The notes under the pieces are model-generated. The model did no database searches. It was not told the DNA's origin and saw only the letters and a list, made by a program, of their open reading frames with translations. DNA of 64,000 nucleotides from Symbiodinium natans (lineage: Eukaryota; Sar; Dinophyceae; Suessiales; Symbiodiniaceae): NCBI GenBank assembly GCA_905221605.1, contig CAJNDS010002620.1, positions 1-64,000 of the forward strand, given 5' to 3'. Position 1 is the stretch's first letter; each line of letters opens with the position of its first letter. This document shows positions 32,072 through 43,525 of this stretch, one piece after another. The translations under genes and the position numbers were made by a program.

Positions 32072-32167
32072 CTTGGTACCCCAGTAACCATATTATAATA
32101 AGGGCACCTCTTTTGTGTTGGTTACTTTATAAGTAATAAGGGTAAAGGGTACCACTGACATACCCAG
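32072..32167. mobile_element. MITE family A copy (A10) with CCAG duplication
   Basis: 96 bp from CTTGGTACCCCAG to ATACCCAG, flanked by CCAG (32068-32071) and CCAG (32168-32171). Body ATATTATAATAAGGGCACC and GGTTACTTTATAAG. Whether it is an intron here is not clear. Confidence 0.7.
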
Positions 32168-32377
32168 CCAGTATCCTGTGAATGACAAGGGTTCTTCCTG
32201 TAGTATTGGCTTATCAAGAACAACTTCAACACGAACTGACACTCAGAGCGAATGATGTTTGCGAACTTCACATCTGGACCTCATTTTCCTTGTCGCATTC
32301 TTTGACTCAATTGGCTCGACTTTGGTGGGAAAAGCGTGGCCTTCAATATGGCCTCAAGGCCTCCCATGAAACGGCCA

Positions 32378-32475
32378 TGCACAACCCTAAACCCTAAACC
32401 CTAAACCCTAAACCCCAAACCTAAACCCTAAACCCTAAACCCCAAACCCTAAACCCTAAACCCCAAACCCTAACT
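32378..32475 (-). repeat. CCCTAAA ITS, last of the left half
   Basis: About thirteen units. After this point ITS become rare until 49.5 kb. Confidence 0.9.
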
Positions 32476-32509
32476 GCTAAACCGAACCCCGAGCCTTAAA
32501 AAAAGGGTG

Positions 32510-32839
32510 GAGTTTTTTTTTGGGTCTTTTTTTTTTTGGGGGGGCATTTTTTTTTTGGTCGATTTTCTTGGTTTTCTCTAGGAAAAACCCTACTTTCCTT
32601 ACATTTTGGACGGATTTTCTGTCATTTCCCTTAGGTTTTCGTTGGTTTTTCATAGGGAAAAACCTATTTTTTTACATTTCGGACGGATTTCCTGTAATTT
32701 CCCTTAGGTTTTCCTTGGTTTTTCCTAGGGGAAACCCTATTTTACTTACATTTTGGACAGATATCCTGTCATTTCCTTCGTTTCTTGGGCTTTGAAGCAC
32801 GCTTGGTACGGCTTAAAAGAAGCGGGGGGGGTTGGGGGG
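32510..32839 (+). repeat. Repeat family F, third copy, ending in G-run at the gap
   Basis: Tandem TAGGAAAAACCC...ACATTTTGGACGGATTT units (three), then CACGCTTGGTACGGCTTAAAAG and GCGGGGGGGGTTGGGGGG. That is the same order as 4735-4880. The sequence stops in the G-run where the assembly gap begins. Confidence 0.75.
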
Positions 32840-32939
32840 NNNNNNNNNNNNNNNNNNNNNNNNNNNNNNNNNNNNNNNNNNNNNNNNNNNNNNNNNNNNN
32901 NNNNNNNNNNNNNNNNNNNNNNNNNNNNNNNNNNNNNNN
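32840..32939. other. Assembly gap (100 N)
   Basis: Exactly 100 N, the usual placeholder for a gap of unknown length. It begins inside a G-run, so the gap probably hides a long poly-G like 4345-4482. Confidence 0.95.
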
Positions 32940-35925
32940 GCTGGCGCTTGTCAACTCGCAGATCACTTGGAGGTCCATGCTGGCCCGCCACCGCCGGAGG
33001 ATCTTGATGTTGTACTGGCCCATCTTGTCGGACTCTACCCGTCTCGTGGCGAGGCTGCTTTTCCAGCGGCTATTGGCGTACTTCTCCTGAGAGCTTCTGC
33101 GCCTGGTCCGCTCTTCTAGGCCGTGCGGAAATCCAAAACGGCAAGCGCCGTCCGTCTTGATGCCGCAATATTCGGTGTGCTTGTGCACCAGGAATTCGGC
33201 CAATTTTGCGTTGAGCTCATTGTCCCGGAGCGAAACTTTCGTGGGCTTGCGCCAGATGCCCGGACTTTTGGTGACGATATACTTATCGCTCCAATCCTCA
33301 GCACACGTGGGGGTGAAATTGTCCATGGCCTCCTGATCCGACCAATCGGGACCTTGCGACTTTGCTTCTGTCTCCTCGTTTTCGGAAGGGGCCTTCGCCT
33401 TTTGATTGGGCTTCTCCCATTCCAGCACCCAGAGCAGGATATGAGCATGCGGATAGCCCCTCTTTTGCCACTCGATGCGGATGAGGTAGTCCACGACCTT
33501 GAACGGCGGGCGCTCCTTGCGGACCCCGCGGTGCTGGCCTGCAGAGTCTGTAGCTGGCGCCTGGACGAAATCATCCTCTGCTTTGCGCGGCGTTCTCTCC
33601 GGCTCATCCTCGGCATCTGCATCCTCGTGAAGTCTTGGCGTCGTGCTCGGCAGATAGCCAATGCATCAACTGGGTCAGCTGGTGCATGAACTGTCGCGCT
33701 ACGATGGCAGGGTGCTGATTGCAGAGCTGGTTTGGTGACAGGCCGTCCCACGTGAACTTCACGTCGGTTTGATAGCACTGCACTATCTCCGCGGCTTGGC
33801 GCTCAAGCTCTTGCGGCGGCCTCTCAGGATGCAGCCGCAGCAGCCGGGCTGTGATGACTGCGATCAGGATGTCGGGTTGCCGGTCATGACAGCAGAGCAT
33901 CATGAAAAAATTGGGCACTCCCAATTGCTCATACATGTTCAGCGCAACGTTCTTCTTTGCGTAGACGTATGAGCTCGTCCCGGGGATGTCCCTCAGGGCT
34001 GTAAACACCTGACCTTTGCCCTCTTGGTACTTGGTCTTCCCACCTGGAACCTGCTGGTTGCCGATCCTCACGTTGATGTTGCCCGAGAGACGCTTCTTCA
34101 GGTGCATTTCAAGAAGCCACATGATGTAGGCCGGTGACGACTCGAAACGCGCGTCCGAGCCGAGAAGACGCTTGCGAGCGTATTGGGAGAAGCTGCCATA
34201 TCCATTCTGCCATCCGCCTGTGCCCGTGGAAAATAGGCGTGGGAAGAACTTCACGTCCATGTCGTCAGTGAGCTCCGCCGTGCCCCTGGGTTTCTGTAGC
34301 TCCACGGTTTCCGCTCTGGGCGCTTTCAGCTCTTTGGGGATCAGGCACGTCATCTGCAGCTTGTCTTCCTTCTCTTCCATCGTTTCAACAGAGGCCACTG
34401 CGTCTTCCGAGTGTTGCACTTCGCCCCCCAAGGCCGAGGAGTGTGAGCCACCGGACTCCCCCGTTTGGCGCTCTTGGGAGGTTTCGTGGGCTGTCATTGC
34501 TGCCGCGCTTGTGCATGGCTGCGCTTTTCCAGCCAGGATGCTTTCCATTCTTGCCAAGGCTCTGTCCACTGCCGGGTTTGCCTGGTAGAGGCGGTGCTGC
34601 GTTTTCGCTAAGGCCTTGTGTAGGCAGTCGAGACGAGCTGGGGAAGTGGTCTTGCCCTGCACTCCTTCCACCAGGACGGTACCATCTTCCTCAAGTGGCA
34701 GGACATCGCAGATGAAGGGGTCGTCCACCAGCACTGCATACATTCGGCCCCATTGAGCGCTTGGGCCGCCCGAAGGTAGCTTGTCGAGCAACACTTGGGA
34801 GATTCGGCTCATGGCGATCAGGCGCTGCTCGATGGGCTGGAGATGCTCGGGGACGGGTGGCAGGATCGGCAAGAGGATCTTGGCAATCTTTTCTCGACAA
34901 TTCTTGTACAACATCTTTCCTGTCGATTTGGCCGGTCTGCAGTACTTGCCTGTCGTGAAGATTCATTCCTCATATATCCTGGACAATCCGAACCTTCCCC
35001 AGCTTCGAGTGAAGGCATGGCCTCGTCTGGAAAGGGATAGCCTTGCTGCTGAACCTCTGTTGTAACAGGCTTTGGCCCGCGGCTACCCATGCCCTCCTCG
35101 GCCCTCTCGGCCTGCAGCTCACGCCTGTATGTTCGACAGCTGTCTTCCTCAGGCTTGGGTCCACGGCTGCCCACTCCCTCCTCGACCCTCTCAGCCAGCA
35201 ACTCACATTTGTGTGTTCGATAGCTCTCTTCCTCAGGCATGGGTCCACGGCTGCCCATTCCCTCCTCCGCCCTCTCAGCCTGCAGCTCGCGCCTGTGTGT
35301 TCGATAGCTGTCTTCCTCAGGCTTGGGCCCACGGCTGCCCACTCCCTCCTTGGCCCTCTCGGCCTGCATGCTCACGCCTCTGTGTCCATTCACTTTCTGC
35401 TTCTCCTGGGCATCCTCCTGAGCCAGGCATGGATCCGCGGCTGAACATTGTATTATTATGACCAACGCTTTCCACGGCTGCCCACTCCCTCCTTGGCCCT
35501 CTCGGCCTGCAGCTCACGCCTCTGTGCCGTACACTTTCTTCTTCTTCTTCTGGGCGTCCCCCTAATCCAGGCATGGGTCCACGGCTGCCCACTCCCTCTT
35601 CCGCCCTCTTGGCCTGCAGCTCACGCCTCTTTCCTCGCGTGCTCATTGCAAGAGAAACAGGTCCACGGCTGCCTGCTCCTTGTGCTGCTCGCTCTTGCTG
35701 TCGAGCTCTTTTCTCTGCGCTCTGTTGGGCAAACCGCTCTTCCTTTTCGGCTTGGCGGCAGTGTGGGTTGCTGCACCATCTCTGTCCTCGTCCACTCCTG
35801 TTTCCCACGCCGCATCGCCGGCAGGGCGCCAAACATGCTGAACGGCTGAATCCGAACCAGTCTGCAGTCCACAGTGCAACTCGTTGACAAACACAAGCTG
35901 CGCGGAGGTTGGACAAGTTCAACAA
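32940..35925 (-). pseudogene. Helitron Rep/helicase gene, N-terminal half, frameshifted
   Basis: Minus strand. 35925-35530: Cys-rich start (CRRCGVGNRS...WCSNPHC) and charged repeats. 35465-35060: more 28-residue repeats in another frame. About 34958-33604: LQPIEQRLIA and PSAQWGRMYAVLVDDP (DUF6570-like), then FFPRLFSTGTGG...YARKRLLGSDARF (Helitron-like N domain), then GVPNFFMMLCCHD. 33590-32940: VVDYLIRIEWQKRGYPHAH. The HAH at 33441-33449 is the metal-binding HUH motif of rolling-circle Rep. Next come KTDGACRFGFPHG and YNIKILRRWRASMD. Single-base frameshifts lie near 35530, near 34960 and between 33604 and 33665. The catalytic-tyrosine and helicase parts are lost in or beyond the gap. Not autonomous as assembled. 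Confidence 0.85.
35065..35665 (-). repeat. 84-bp in-frame repeats within the Helitron gene
   Basis: Six to seven copies of an 84-bp unit encoding about 28 residues (GSRGPKPEEDSYRTHRRELQ then AERAEEGV). Because 84 is a multiple of 3, copy number can vary without frameshift. The charged, helical content resembles the Arg/Glu-rich N-terminal repeats of other Helitron and related proteins. Confidence 0.8.
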
Positions 35926-36279
35926 CGGATCAACGGAGGATGCAAGTTTTCGCAGCAGAAGCTAAGTGTGTGTTCTGCCATTAATCAGCAGGAGCCCTCA
36001 TATGTGCAGATACGGTTTTCTTCTGCGTTTGTTTGGAGCAGTGAATCGGCAATCAGACGGCGTCTTTCACGCTCAGCCTGCACAACGAATCAAATTTGCG
36101 TGCTGAAAACGATTTGCACACAGACGACATCATTGTCATCGGCTCCATTCAGCAGGTCGAGCCAAGCCCAAGCGTCGGTGATCACGTCGCTGCCACAAAC
36201 TAACTTGGTCGTTTCCAAGCGTATTGGGCCCGCATGAGAAGCGTCCAAGTCGTGTAGAAGCACTTCCCTTGGAGGGCGG

Positions 36280-37019
36280 TTCTCAAGAAATTGTGCTGGA
36301 GTGGGCTTTCCTGCGCGTTTTCTTCTTGACCTGTAGGGAAAGCGTAACGTCCAGTTCGTTGTTTCTTGCGTGCAGTTCTGCTAGTTCTGCCTCTCGAGCC
36401 AAAACGTTCTGGTACGATGGGGCATGGCCTTGAATGGTGCAGCATCTGTCCGTCTATGTTTCGGCACTACACTTGCATCTTGACAAATCCTGCTTCCAGC
36501 ATGGCCTGCTCGAGCTCGTACTCCTTGATCTGTTCCTTGCAGTCATTCTGTTCAGAAGCCTGAATGGAGTGGTCCTCTTCCATAGATTCGGACATTACCG
36601 TCGCACCAATCGACCTGAGGAAAAGCCAGTACGCGCGCCTTGAACGACTGGAAGCGAGCGACCAACTAAGGTTTGCGCTTGGAGATGGTTGTCCAGGTGG
36701 AAGTGGGGGCACGGTCCTAAATTTGATTCTTGATTTAAGCTTGCTGTGCATGCAGAGTATTGTGTGTGTGGGACCAACTTGACGGGCGCTGACCTGAAAG
36801 TTTGGCGTTGTCCTTTATGATCGCGTTGTCGTGCATGAGCGTAATGTTGAAGCATGAGTCCGGCGCGCAGCCTTGTCGTCGGAGGATGTACTCTGCTGCC
36901 AATTTAAGGTCGGCGCCACACACGTTCTCGAGCTTCTGGCTAAAAGCTACTTGTGGGTCGCACGTTGAACGCGCGTATGCACAAGCTTGCCGGCTAGGGT
37001 GCGACCTTCCATCGGCCAA
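36280..37019 (-). CDS. Exons of an unidentified coiled-coil protein
   Basis: Three coding-like segments on the minus strand. 37000-36803: VAFSQKLENVCGADLKLAAEYILRRQGC, then FNITLMHDNAIIKDNAKLS before a GT. 36605-36472: SMEEDHSIQASEQ and KEQIKEYELEQAMLEAGFVKMQ before GTGTAG. 36408-36328: NVLAREAELAELHARNNELDVTLSLQ before GTCAAG. Joining the last two through a 63-nt GT-AG intron gives a continuous heptad pattern in phase 0. The first junction does not fit in phase, so an exon or an error is missed. Family unknown. Confidence 0.4.
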
Positions 37020-37474
37020 CGCCCAAAAGTCTCCCGCTTAGGTAGTGGAAGGCTACCACGCAGCCGGCTTCCCAGGTGAAGTGGCACGTGAAGACAAAGT
37101 TCGGCAATGCTGCCTGATAGGCTGAACCGACCAATAATGCGGCTTTGTTCAGGTCAGGGGGAAATGGCAAGTTTCATTTGCACAAGTTTCTTTATGCACG
37201 GCCTCTGCATGGTCGGCCGTCTGGTGATCCATCGCCATGACCTTGCAGTTGCAAAGGAATAATGTCCGGCATTCCCTGGTGTCTTGTCATAAGCCGAGCT
37301 CCTGGCAGGCTAGGGACTAATGCGTTTCAACACGTTAGTCGAATCGAACAGCAATGGGCTGCGGAGGATGCTGGCTTGTTTCGTTAAATGTGAATTGTCG
37401 GCAACTCTTAACTGGGAGTTTGCGGCCAGTGTACCTTCACACGGCGCCTCTTGCTCACAGCAATCATCAGTTGT

Positions 37475-37890
37475 TCGGACCCCTTCATATAGGTAAAAGA
37501 TATTCTTGCTGGGCAGGCCTGAGCAGGTCTGAGCTCCGGACCCCTTTATATAGGTAGAAGATATTCCTGCTGGGAAAGCCTGAACAGGAAGGTCTGAGCT
37601 CCGGACCCCTTCATATAGGTAGAAGATATTCCTGTTGGGCAGGCCTGAGCAGGTCTGAGCTCCGGACCCCTTCATATTATAGTTATTCCTGCTGGGCAGG
37701 CCTGAGCAGGTCTGAGCTCCGGACCCCTTCATATAGGTAGAAGATATTCCCCTCAGGACCCCCTCATTTCGGTGGAAGATATTCCTGCTGCCGGACCCCT
37801 TCATATAGGTAGAAGATATTCCTGCTGGGCAGGCCTGAGCAGGTCTGAGCTCCGGACCCCTTCATATAGGTAGAAGATATTGCTGCTGGA
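37475..37890 (-). repeat. 61-bp minisatellite
   Basis: Six to seven copies of a unit with CCTGCTGGGCAGGCCTGAGC, AGGTCTGAGCTCCGGACCCC and TTCATATAGGTAGAAGATATT. Some copies have internal deletions. The open minus-strand frame through it follows the repeat. Confidence 0.9.
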
Positions 37891-38545
37891 GGCTTTGAGC
37901 CTCTTGAACATCCCTTATATTAGTCGATTTCCAGGAGGCTCTTCAGAGGCTGAAAGAAGCTTTGAGCCTCCATCCACCCTTATATTAGTCGAACAAATTC
38001 ATTTCCAGGAGGTTGTTCAGAGGCTGAAAGAGGCTTTGAACCTCTTCATCCCCCTGGAACAAACTCGTCCTGGGCAGATCTGACATATAGGTGGAACAGA
38101 CTCGTCCTCGGCAGGTCTGAGCCCTAGACCCCTTCATATAGGTGGAACAAACTCGTCCTGGGCATTGAGGTGGAATAACCTCCTGGGCAGATTTGAGTTC
38201 TGGACCCCTTCATATAGGTGGAACACTGGAACCACCACGATTAACGCAAGGCAAGGACGGAGGAGAGGTCACTTCTGCTTACTGTTGCTCTCAAAAAAAC
38301 AGCACGGCTGCGGTGTGCACGCATGCAATCAACAAACGAAATAGATCACAGTGACAGGGCATTCTCCGCAACTACTTCGATCTGTCTACAAGGGGAGCCA
38401 TCCCGAGAGAGCCATCTTTCTAAAAGGTGGAACACACTCCTCTGTGGCAGGTCTGAGCTCCGGACCTCTTCATTTTGGCGGAACATGCTGGTCCTGCACA
38501 GGTTTGAGATGTGAACGCTTTCATGTAGGTGGAATAAATATTTTG
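37890..38545. repeat. Related minisatellites, 85-90 bp and 50-58 bp units
   Basis: First two copies of GAGGCTTTGAGCCTC...TTATATTAGTCGA...TTTCCAGGAGG (37890-38060). Then diverged CTCGTCCTGGGCAGGTCTGA...CCCCTTCATATAGGTGGAAC units to 38230, and again at 38425-38535. All share GGTCTGAGCTCCGGACC, so they descend from the same unit as 37475-37890. Confidence 0.8.
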
Positions 38546-38579
38546 ATACAAAAATAGACATTCAAGACCGTCTGACCCA

Positions 38580-40762
38580 AAAGGCCTGACGGCGGGTGGT
38601 GGGTCGACGGCGCCGGTGCGTCAACCTTCATAATAGCCGGAAGTCTCGGCCGGCAATCTCGTGTGTTCTGGGAGGTCTGGTTTTTGGTTGGTTTGGGGCG
38701 GTTTGGGGGTCCGTTTTTGTACGGTTAAAGGGGACATGGTTTTGATGGTTTTGGGGTATGGTTTTTTGATGGGTTGCAGAGTGCAAACAGACTTCCCAAA
38801 ATCGTCCAAAACCAGACCCCGGTAATCGACCGAAAACAAGTCGCCGAAACCGTCCGAAAACGGACCTCCCAAACCGCCCGAAAACAGACCTTCAAAACCG
38901 TTTGAAAACGGACCCAAAGAACCGGACGACGGGTGGTGAGTCGACGGCGCGTCAACCTTCCTAGTACCCGGAGGTCTGGGCCGGTAATCTCGTGTGTTCT
39001 GGGGTCTGGTTTTTGGTTGGTTTGGCGCGGTTTGGAGGTCCGATTTTGTACGGTTAAAGGGGATTGGCTTTTGACGGTTTTGGGGCATCGTTTTTTTTGG
39101 GAGGTCTGTTTGCGCCCTGCAACCCATCAAAAAAGATGCCCCAAAACCGTCAAAAACCAGTTCCCTTTAACTGTACAAAAACGGACCCCCGAACCGCTCC
39201 AAACCAACCAAAAACCAGACCCCCCCCCAGAGCACACGAGATTGCCGGCCCAGACCTCCGGCTATTATGAAGGTTGACAACACCGTCGACCCACCGCCCG
39301 CCGTCAGGCCTTTTGGGTCCGTATTCAAACGGTTTTGAAGGTTTTTTTTTCGGGTTGGTTTTGGGCGGCTTTGGGCGGTCTGTTTGCACCCTCCAACCCA
39401 TCAAAAAACGATGCCCCAAAACCATCAAAAATCAGTGCCCCTTAACCGTACAAAAACGGACCCCCCGAACCGCACCAAACCAACCAAAAACCAAACCCCC
39501 GCAAAACACGGCCCAGACCTCCAGCTATTATGAAGGTTGACGCACCGTTGACCCACCACCAGCCGTGAGGCCTTTGGGGTCCGTTTTCAGACGGATTGAA
39601 GGTCTGTTTTCGGGCTGTTTGGCAGGTCCGTGTTCGGACGGTTGCGGCGACTTGTTTTCGGATGGTTACCGGGGTCTGGTTTTGGACGGCTTTGGGAGGT
39701 CTGTTTGCACCCTGCAACCCAGCAAAGCCGTCCAAAACCAGACCCCGGTAACCGTCCGAAAACAAGTCGCCGAAACCGTCCGAAAACGGACCTCCCAAGC
39801 CGCCCGAAAACAGACGTTCAAAAACCGTCTGAAAACGGACCCCGAAGGCCGCACAGCGGGCGGTGGGTCAACGGCGCGTGAACCTTCATAATAGCCGAAG
39901 GTCTGGGCCGTGTTTTGCGGGGGGTCTGGGTTTTGTTTGGTTTGGAGCGGTTTGGGGGTCCATTTTTGTACGGTTAAAGGGGATTGCTTTTTGACGGTTT
40001 TTTGATGGGTTGCAGGGCGCAAACAGACCTCCCAAAGACCGGGGTCTGGTCTTGGACGGCTTTGGGAGGTCTGTTTGCGCCCTGCAACCCATCAAAAACG
40101 ATGCCCCAAAACCTTCAAAAACCAATGCCCTTTAACCGTGCAAAAACGGACCCCCAAACCGCTCCAAACCAACCAAAAACCAGACTCCCCGCAAAACACG
40201 GCCCAGACCTTCGGCTATTGTGAAGGTTCACGCGCCGTTGACCCGCCGCCCGCTGCGCGGCCTTCGGGGTCCGTTTTCAGACGGTTTTTGAACGTCTGTT
40301 TTCGGGCGGCTTGGGAGGTCCGTTTTCGGACGGTTTCGGCGACTTGTTTTCGGACGGTTACCGGGGTCTGGTTTTGGACGGCTTTGATGGGTTGCAGGGT
40401 GCAAACAGACCTCCCAAAGCCGTCCAGAACCAGACCCCGGTAACCATCCGAAAACAAGTCGCCACAACCATCCGAACACAGACCTCCCAAACCGCCCGAA
40501 AACAGACCTTCAATCCGTCTGAAAACGGACCCCAAAGGCCTCACGGCGGGTGGTGGGTCAACGGTGCGTGAATCTTCATAATAGCCGGAGGTCTGGGCCG
40601 TGTTTTGCGGGGGTCTGGTTTTGGTTGGTTTGGGGGGGGGTTCGGGGGGTCCGTTTTTGTACGGTTAAGGGGCACTGGTTTTTGATGGTATTGGGGCATC
40701 GGTTTTTGATGGGTTGCAGGGCGCAAACAGACCGCCCAAAGCCGTCCAAAACCATTGAAGGC
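38580..40762. repeat. Satellite of alternating inverted repeats (nested palindromes)
   Basis: About 2.2 kb made of two half-units, X (GGTCTGGGCCG...GGTTTTTGGTTGGTTTGG...TACGGTTAAAGGGG) and Y (AAACCAGACCCCGGTAACCG...AAAACAAGTCGCCG...AAAACGGACC). They alternate in direct and inverted order and are joined at a TGATGGGTTGCAGGGCGCAA hinge. Clear palindromes are centred near 39115, 39715, 40045 and 40395. Arms are 150-170 bp and roughly 90% alike. Stop-poor frames on both strands are by-products. Confidence 0.9.
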
Positions 40763-42050
40763 CTGTCTGCAAAGCTCTTCCAGGCGACAAGCCTTGGCGC
40801 ATGCATACGTGCTGTTCTTGAACGAGCTCAGTCCGCCGTCGTTGGCTCCTGCCATTGTGTGCTTGCAGGATCTCTTTGTCTCTGTCGCCGAACCCACCCG
40901 TGCAGCGCCCTCGTCCGCTGCGGCGACGTCACCATCGAGAGGCCTGCGTGTGCAGCACTGGCAAACGCGTGTGTAGAAGCTGCCAGTGCCTCTCGACATG
41001 TCACTAGGAACCGCACGCACATTCTTCGTCGAGGACCCCCACTTCTTCGAAGCTGCTGCCTGACCACGACTGCCTGCCTATATGGGGCCTGCGTGGCTGC
41101 TTAAGTTGGCACGCTCCACAATTGGGCTCACGCATCGCTGCCGTCAACAGCTCATCTTCGTCCGCTGCCTGGGCAAGCGGAAACACTCATGTGGCAAGTA
41201 TATGTCGTGTCGCTCGCGTGTTGCCGCACTCTCTGGGGCCGTGGCAGGTGTCTTGACTGTAAGCTGACAACAGGACTTCAAATTCCGCGCAAGTGGCAAC
41301 TTGCTCCTGTCACCGAGACGGATAGAAACAACTTGACATTCCGCCTACGGACATAAGGCCTCCATGGTGATATCGAATCAGGACTTTCTTGGGACTTGGT
41401 CGTTTGTAGTAGCCATCGCCTCAGGGAGAATGTTTCTCTCGCAACAAACGAGAACAGAGCGTGACGTGCCACAAAGTTCTGAGCTCTACACAAGAATTGG
41501 AAGGGGACGCGTCTCGGAAGCGTTCAGAAATATGCGCCGAACACACGTTTGAGCCCGGTGAACAACCCAAGCTGTCCATGCAACAACCGGCTCTCGAAAC
41601 GTATCGAGCCTACAAGCATGGCTTTGCAAGTAATTAGACACGAGGACGTGTTCTGTTGCGCATGAACTGGGAACGAGCGACCCTTGAGATAAGCTGGCCG
41701 CTCGATTCTCGCGACAGCATGCAACTCCTTGCCTCTCAATTACTCTTGCCAGGATCTTGATTCTTCCAGCCCCAAGGGCGCAATACTCCCTTCGGACCTT
41801 CGGAGAGCACACTAGTTGGACTTGCCAATCTTTTTTCAATCTTCGGGAAGTTCTGGGCCCTTGGGGTTGTAGTTGCAAGAGGACCAGTCTGCTGCTGAAC
41901 ATAGGCTGGGAATCGTGAAGGCAATGATTCATCAATTTGTCAAATGGAAAGGTTCGACGTCTCCGTCGTGAGCTGCCTCAGCCATGAAAGCAGCTGAACT
42001 CCTGGTCAGAGCGGTGCAAGATTCGAAGACGCTATAAGCCGTTCATTAGT
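40763..42050. other. Unique stretch, no gene named
   Basis: Non-repetitive DNA with open frames of 60-180 codons on both strands. The minus frame at 41486-41935 and the plus frame at 40755-40976 are moderately coding-like, but no motif or splice pair convinced me. Confidence 0.4.
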
Positions 42051-42054
42051 TCTG

Positions 42055-43360
42055 AAACGACATTCCACGCAGCTCCCGCAAGCATGCCTTCCAAACCCGA
42101 AACCTAAGGCCTGACATCACGGTCTTACCTCAACAATGATGCAATAATCTGACTGTTGCCCGGTAAACCTAAAGTCTGACATTATGGTCTTGCCTCAGCA
42201 ATGATGATGTAATAATCTAGCTATTGCCAGGTCGCATGCCTTTCAAACCTACTAAACGTCACGGTCTTGCGTCTGCAATGATGCAATGATCTAGCTATCG
42301 TCAGGTCCCTGCTCATGACTCTGCGTTCTGAGCTCACCTATACGCAGCTCCCGCGAGCATGCCTTCCAAACCCAAAAACTAAAGCCTGACATCATGGTCT
42401 TGTTTCAGCAATGACGCAATAATCTGGCTGTTTGTTGCCCGGTCGCGTACATTCCAAATCTAAACCGAAACCCTAGAACTCACGGTCTTGCATCAACAAT
42501 GATGCAATAATCTGGTTGTCAAAGTCGATACCTGAACCCTAGACATCACGGTCTTGCATCAGCAACGATGCGATGTGATCAATGCCTGTGTACACGCAGC
42601 CGCATTCTTCTCCGTGGTTTCGGAAGTGTCAGGCCTGTGTACATGCAGCCAAGGAGCCTATCATTCCCCTCCCTAATAGGGCCAGGATGTGCAGCCGAGG
42701 AGCCCTGCATTCTTCTCCGTGGCTTCGGAAGTGATCAGGCCTGTGTACAGTCAATTGAAGGCTTCCATGGAGAGTTTGGTACTACAGTGACTCGTCGCAC
42801 TGTATAAGTTGCCTCATTGCCCAAAACAATTCGCCATGGGCCGACCCACAAGTACCCTAAAGGGCCACGTGGGAGCAGGAACGAGCAGTTACATTTCCTT
42901 CCAGCATGCGACAGAAGGTGAAAACACCAAGAGCATTGTCCATCAGAGCAATCCCAAAATATCTCAGCGGTCTGTGAGCATCGTATCGGACCCGCGCGTT
43001 GAAGTAGCCGAAGCACCCACTAGGAGATCTGACCGAATCCGAGCTCACCTATACGCAGCTCCCGTGAGCATACGCGCTAAACCCTAAACCTAAACCACAT
43101 GAATCATCGTCTTGCATCAGAGATAAATGCACCAATCTGGTCATCACCAGGTCCTTGCCCGTGACTCTCAACGATCTGAGCGAGGTCCGTCGCCTATGTG
43201 CAGCTCCCTTGGGCACACGCGCGAAACCCTAAACCTAAACCGCATGGCCACATGAATCATCGTCTTGCATCAGAGAGAGAGATATACATATATATATATA
43301 TGCAATATTCTGGTCATCACCAGGTCCTTGCTCATGACTCTCAGTGATCTGAGCACCCGG
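42055..43360 (+). repeat. Tandem/dispersed repeat with CACGGTCTTGCATCAGCAATG core
   Basis: About eight copies of TCACGGTCTTGCATCAGCAA plus TGATGCAATAATCTGG (near 42118, 42187, 42263, 42396, 42482, 42548, 43094, 43261) at 65-135 bp spacing. Several carry an extra TACGCAGCTCCCGCGAGCAT block. A second array of three units (GCCTGTGTACA...GCATTCTTCTCCGTGG) lies at 42575-42750. Confidence 0.8.
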
Positions 43361-43404
43361 GTCGGCACTTCAATCCTGCTACGCACGTACTTGGAAGCTC
43401 AAAC

Positions 43405-43525
43405 GACTAGATAGGGGACCATGACGATCATGACGAACATGGCGGACGGCGAGATAGGGGACCATGACGATCGTGACAACCCGTGACGGATGGCGAGATA
43501 GGGGACCATAACGATCATGTCATGA
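43405..43525 (+). repeat. Three-copy 50-bp tandem repeat
   Basis: GATAGGGGACCATGACGATC repeated at about 43410, 43452 and 43496, with GACGGATGGCGA between. Confidence 0.85.

Noticed and set aside
35317-35925. Separate gene upstream of the Helitron
   Set aside because: Its repeat unit continues in the next frame into the Helitron reading frame, so it is the frameshifted N-terminus of the same gene.
38621-40571. Many 76-122-codon frames on both strands
   Set aside because: They repeat with the palindromic satellite and occur equally on both strands.
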